From JANNGC01 sp043757045 (GTDB lineage: Bacteria > Verrucomicrobiota > Verrucomicrobiia > Limisphaerales > SIBH01), in assembly GCA_043757045.1 (NCBI GenBank), contig JAYVQC010000139.1, forward strand, positions 1 through 24,645: 24,645 bases of DNA, given 5' to 3'. Under the pieces are notes generated by a model, which was given only the letters and a program-made list of their open reading frames with translations, had not been told where the DNA came from and made no database searches. Position 1 is the first letter of the stretch; the number at the start of each line of letters is the position of its first letter. Shown here piece after piece: positions 24,280 to 24,645 of this stretch. The position numbers and the translations under genes are program-made.

Positions 24280-24645
24280 TCAGGGCGTTGGTGGAAGTCC
24301 CTGGTGAAGGGTGGTGACACGCCCGCCGGAGATTTTGCGGATTCGGTGAGCGCCTGTTTCGAGGACAAAGATATCGCCGGTCGGGCCGATTGCGATGCCG
24401 GTGGGTTCAGCGAACGTCGCGTCGAGAAGCGGCCCATCCTTGCCGCCCGCCTTGCCCGTGCCGGCCAGTGTGGTCACGACCCCGGCGGGATCGATCTGGC
24501 GGATGCGTCCGCTGAATTCCACGACGAGCACATTGCCTTGCGCGTCGAGCGCCAGTCCCGTCGCCCCGTCGAAACGAGCTTCCGCCCCCGGCCCGTTGGC
24601 GAATCCTCTCGTCGCTCCGCCCGCCACCGTCGTCACCACCCCGTT
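24280..24645 (-). CDS. NHL-repeat protein (C-terminal part)
   Basis: At least 121 residues; the gene runs off the window edge (the frame is open to base 24645), so its start is not seen. Three NHL-type propeller repeats can be recognised: FDGATGLALDAQGNVLVVEF followed by IRQIDPAGVVTTLAGTGKAG, then FAEPTGIAIGPTGDIFVLE with HRIRKISGG. Spacers of the form GGxxDGPLLDATF are typical for bacterial NHL repeat proteins, usually secreted. The stop codon lies 113 bases before the ankyrin fusion start in the same direction. Confidence 0.85.
   Translation of the reverse strand, partial: NGVVTTVAGGATRGFANGPGAEARFDGATGLALDAQGNVLVVEFSGRIRQIDPAGVVTTLAGTGKAGGKDGPLLDATFAEPTGIAIGPTGDIFVLETGAHRIRKISGGRVTTLHQGLPPTP

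Noticed and set aside
1..24645. CRISPR arrays, tRNA or rRNA genes
   Set aside because: No regularly spaced repeats, cloverleaf-like segments or rRNA signatures were noticed on either strand.

Overview
The window reads as chromosomal DNA of a GC-rich Verrucomicrobiota, most likely a Pedosphaera/Limisphaerales-type bacterium. This is inferred from gene types: a Planctomycete-type cytochrome c domain (PSCyt1), a short LVIVD-repeat protein ending in a YYRVRQP-like tail, an SdrD-B-type secreted protein, an ECF sigma factor of the planctomycete/acidobacterial type, prepilin-like genes cleaved at A/F, and short palindromes scattered through genes. No 16S gene or other decisive marker is present. I see no tRNA, rRNA or CRISPR array.

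Layout. (1) 36-3302 (-): valyl-tRNA synthetase, enlarged by three in-frame blocks of perfect mini-hairpins. (2) 3538-8018 (-): a tight four-gene operon of two prepilin-like proteins, a PilX-like protein, and a membrane protein combining a DnaJ-like cysteine cluster, an HPt-like helical region and a receiver domain. (3) 8371-13563 (+): a translationally coupled operon imelysin / di-heme DUF1111 oxidoreductase / second imelysin / HTTM (gamma-carboxylase-like) membrane protein, probably envelope iron or metal handling. (4) 13600-13632: a hairpin between convergent operons. (5) 13661-16336 (-): a large secreted SdrD-B-type protein with a 12-C homopolymer upstream, inside a possible promoter spacer. 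(6) 16432-16731: remnant resembling the end of a LacI-type regulator. (7) 16959-18539 (-): citramalate synthase. (8) 18739-20224 (-): an ECF sigma gene whose 5' end is duplicated as 106/105-bp imperfect direct repeats on either side of a UPF0175-PIN toxin-antitoxin pair. The copy joined to the sigma body has lost its ATG and one base; the upstream copy keeps the ATG but is only a 38-codon stub. (9) 20335-21333 (-): a short LVIVD protein and an uncharacterised protein. (10) 21487-21700 (+): remnant of an insertion sequence. (11) 21710-24166 (-): ankyrin / cyclase-like repeat / cytochrome c fusion. (12) 24280 to the end (-): C-terminal part of an NHL-repeat protein.

The most unusual signals are the hairpin blocks in valS (stem sequences differ while loop types recur), the toxin-antitoxin-split sigma factor, the possible phase-variable poly-G promoter, and the zinc-finger/receiver protein encoded with pseudopilins. 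All comparisons are by eye; no database search was possible.
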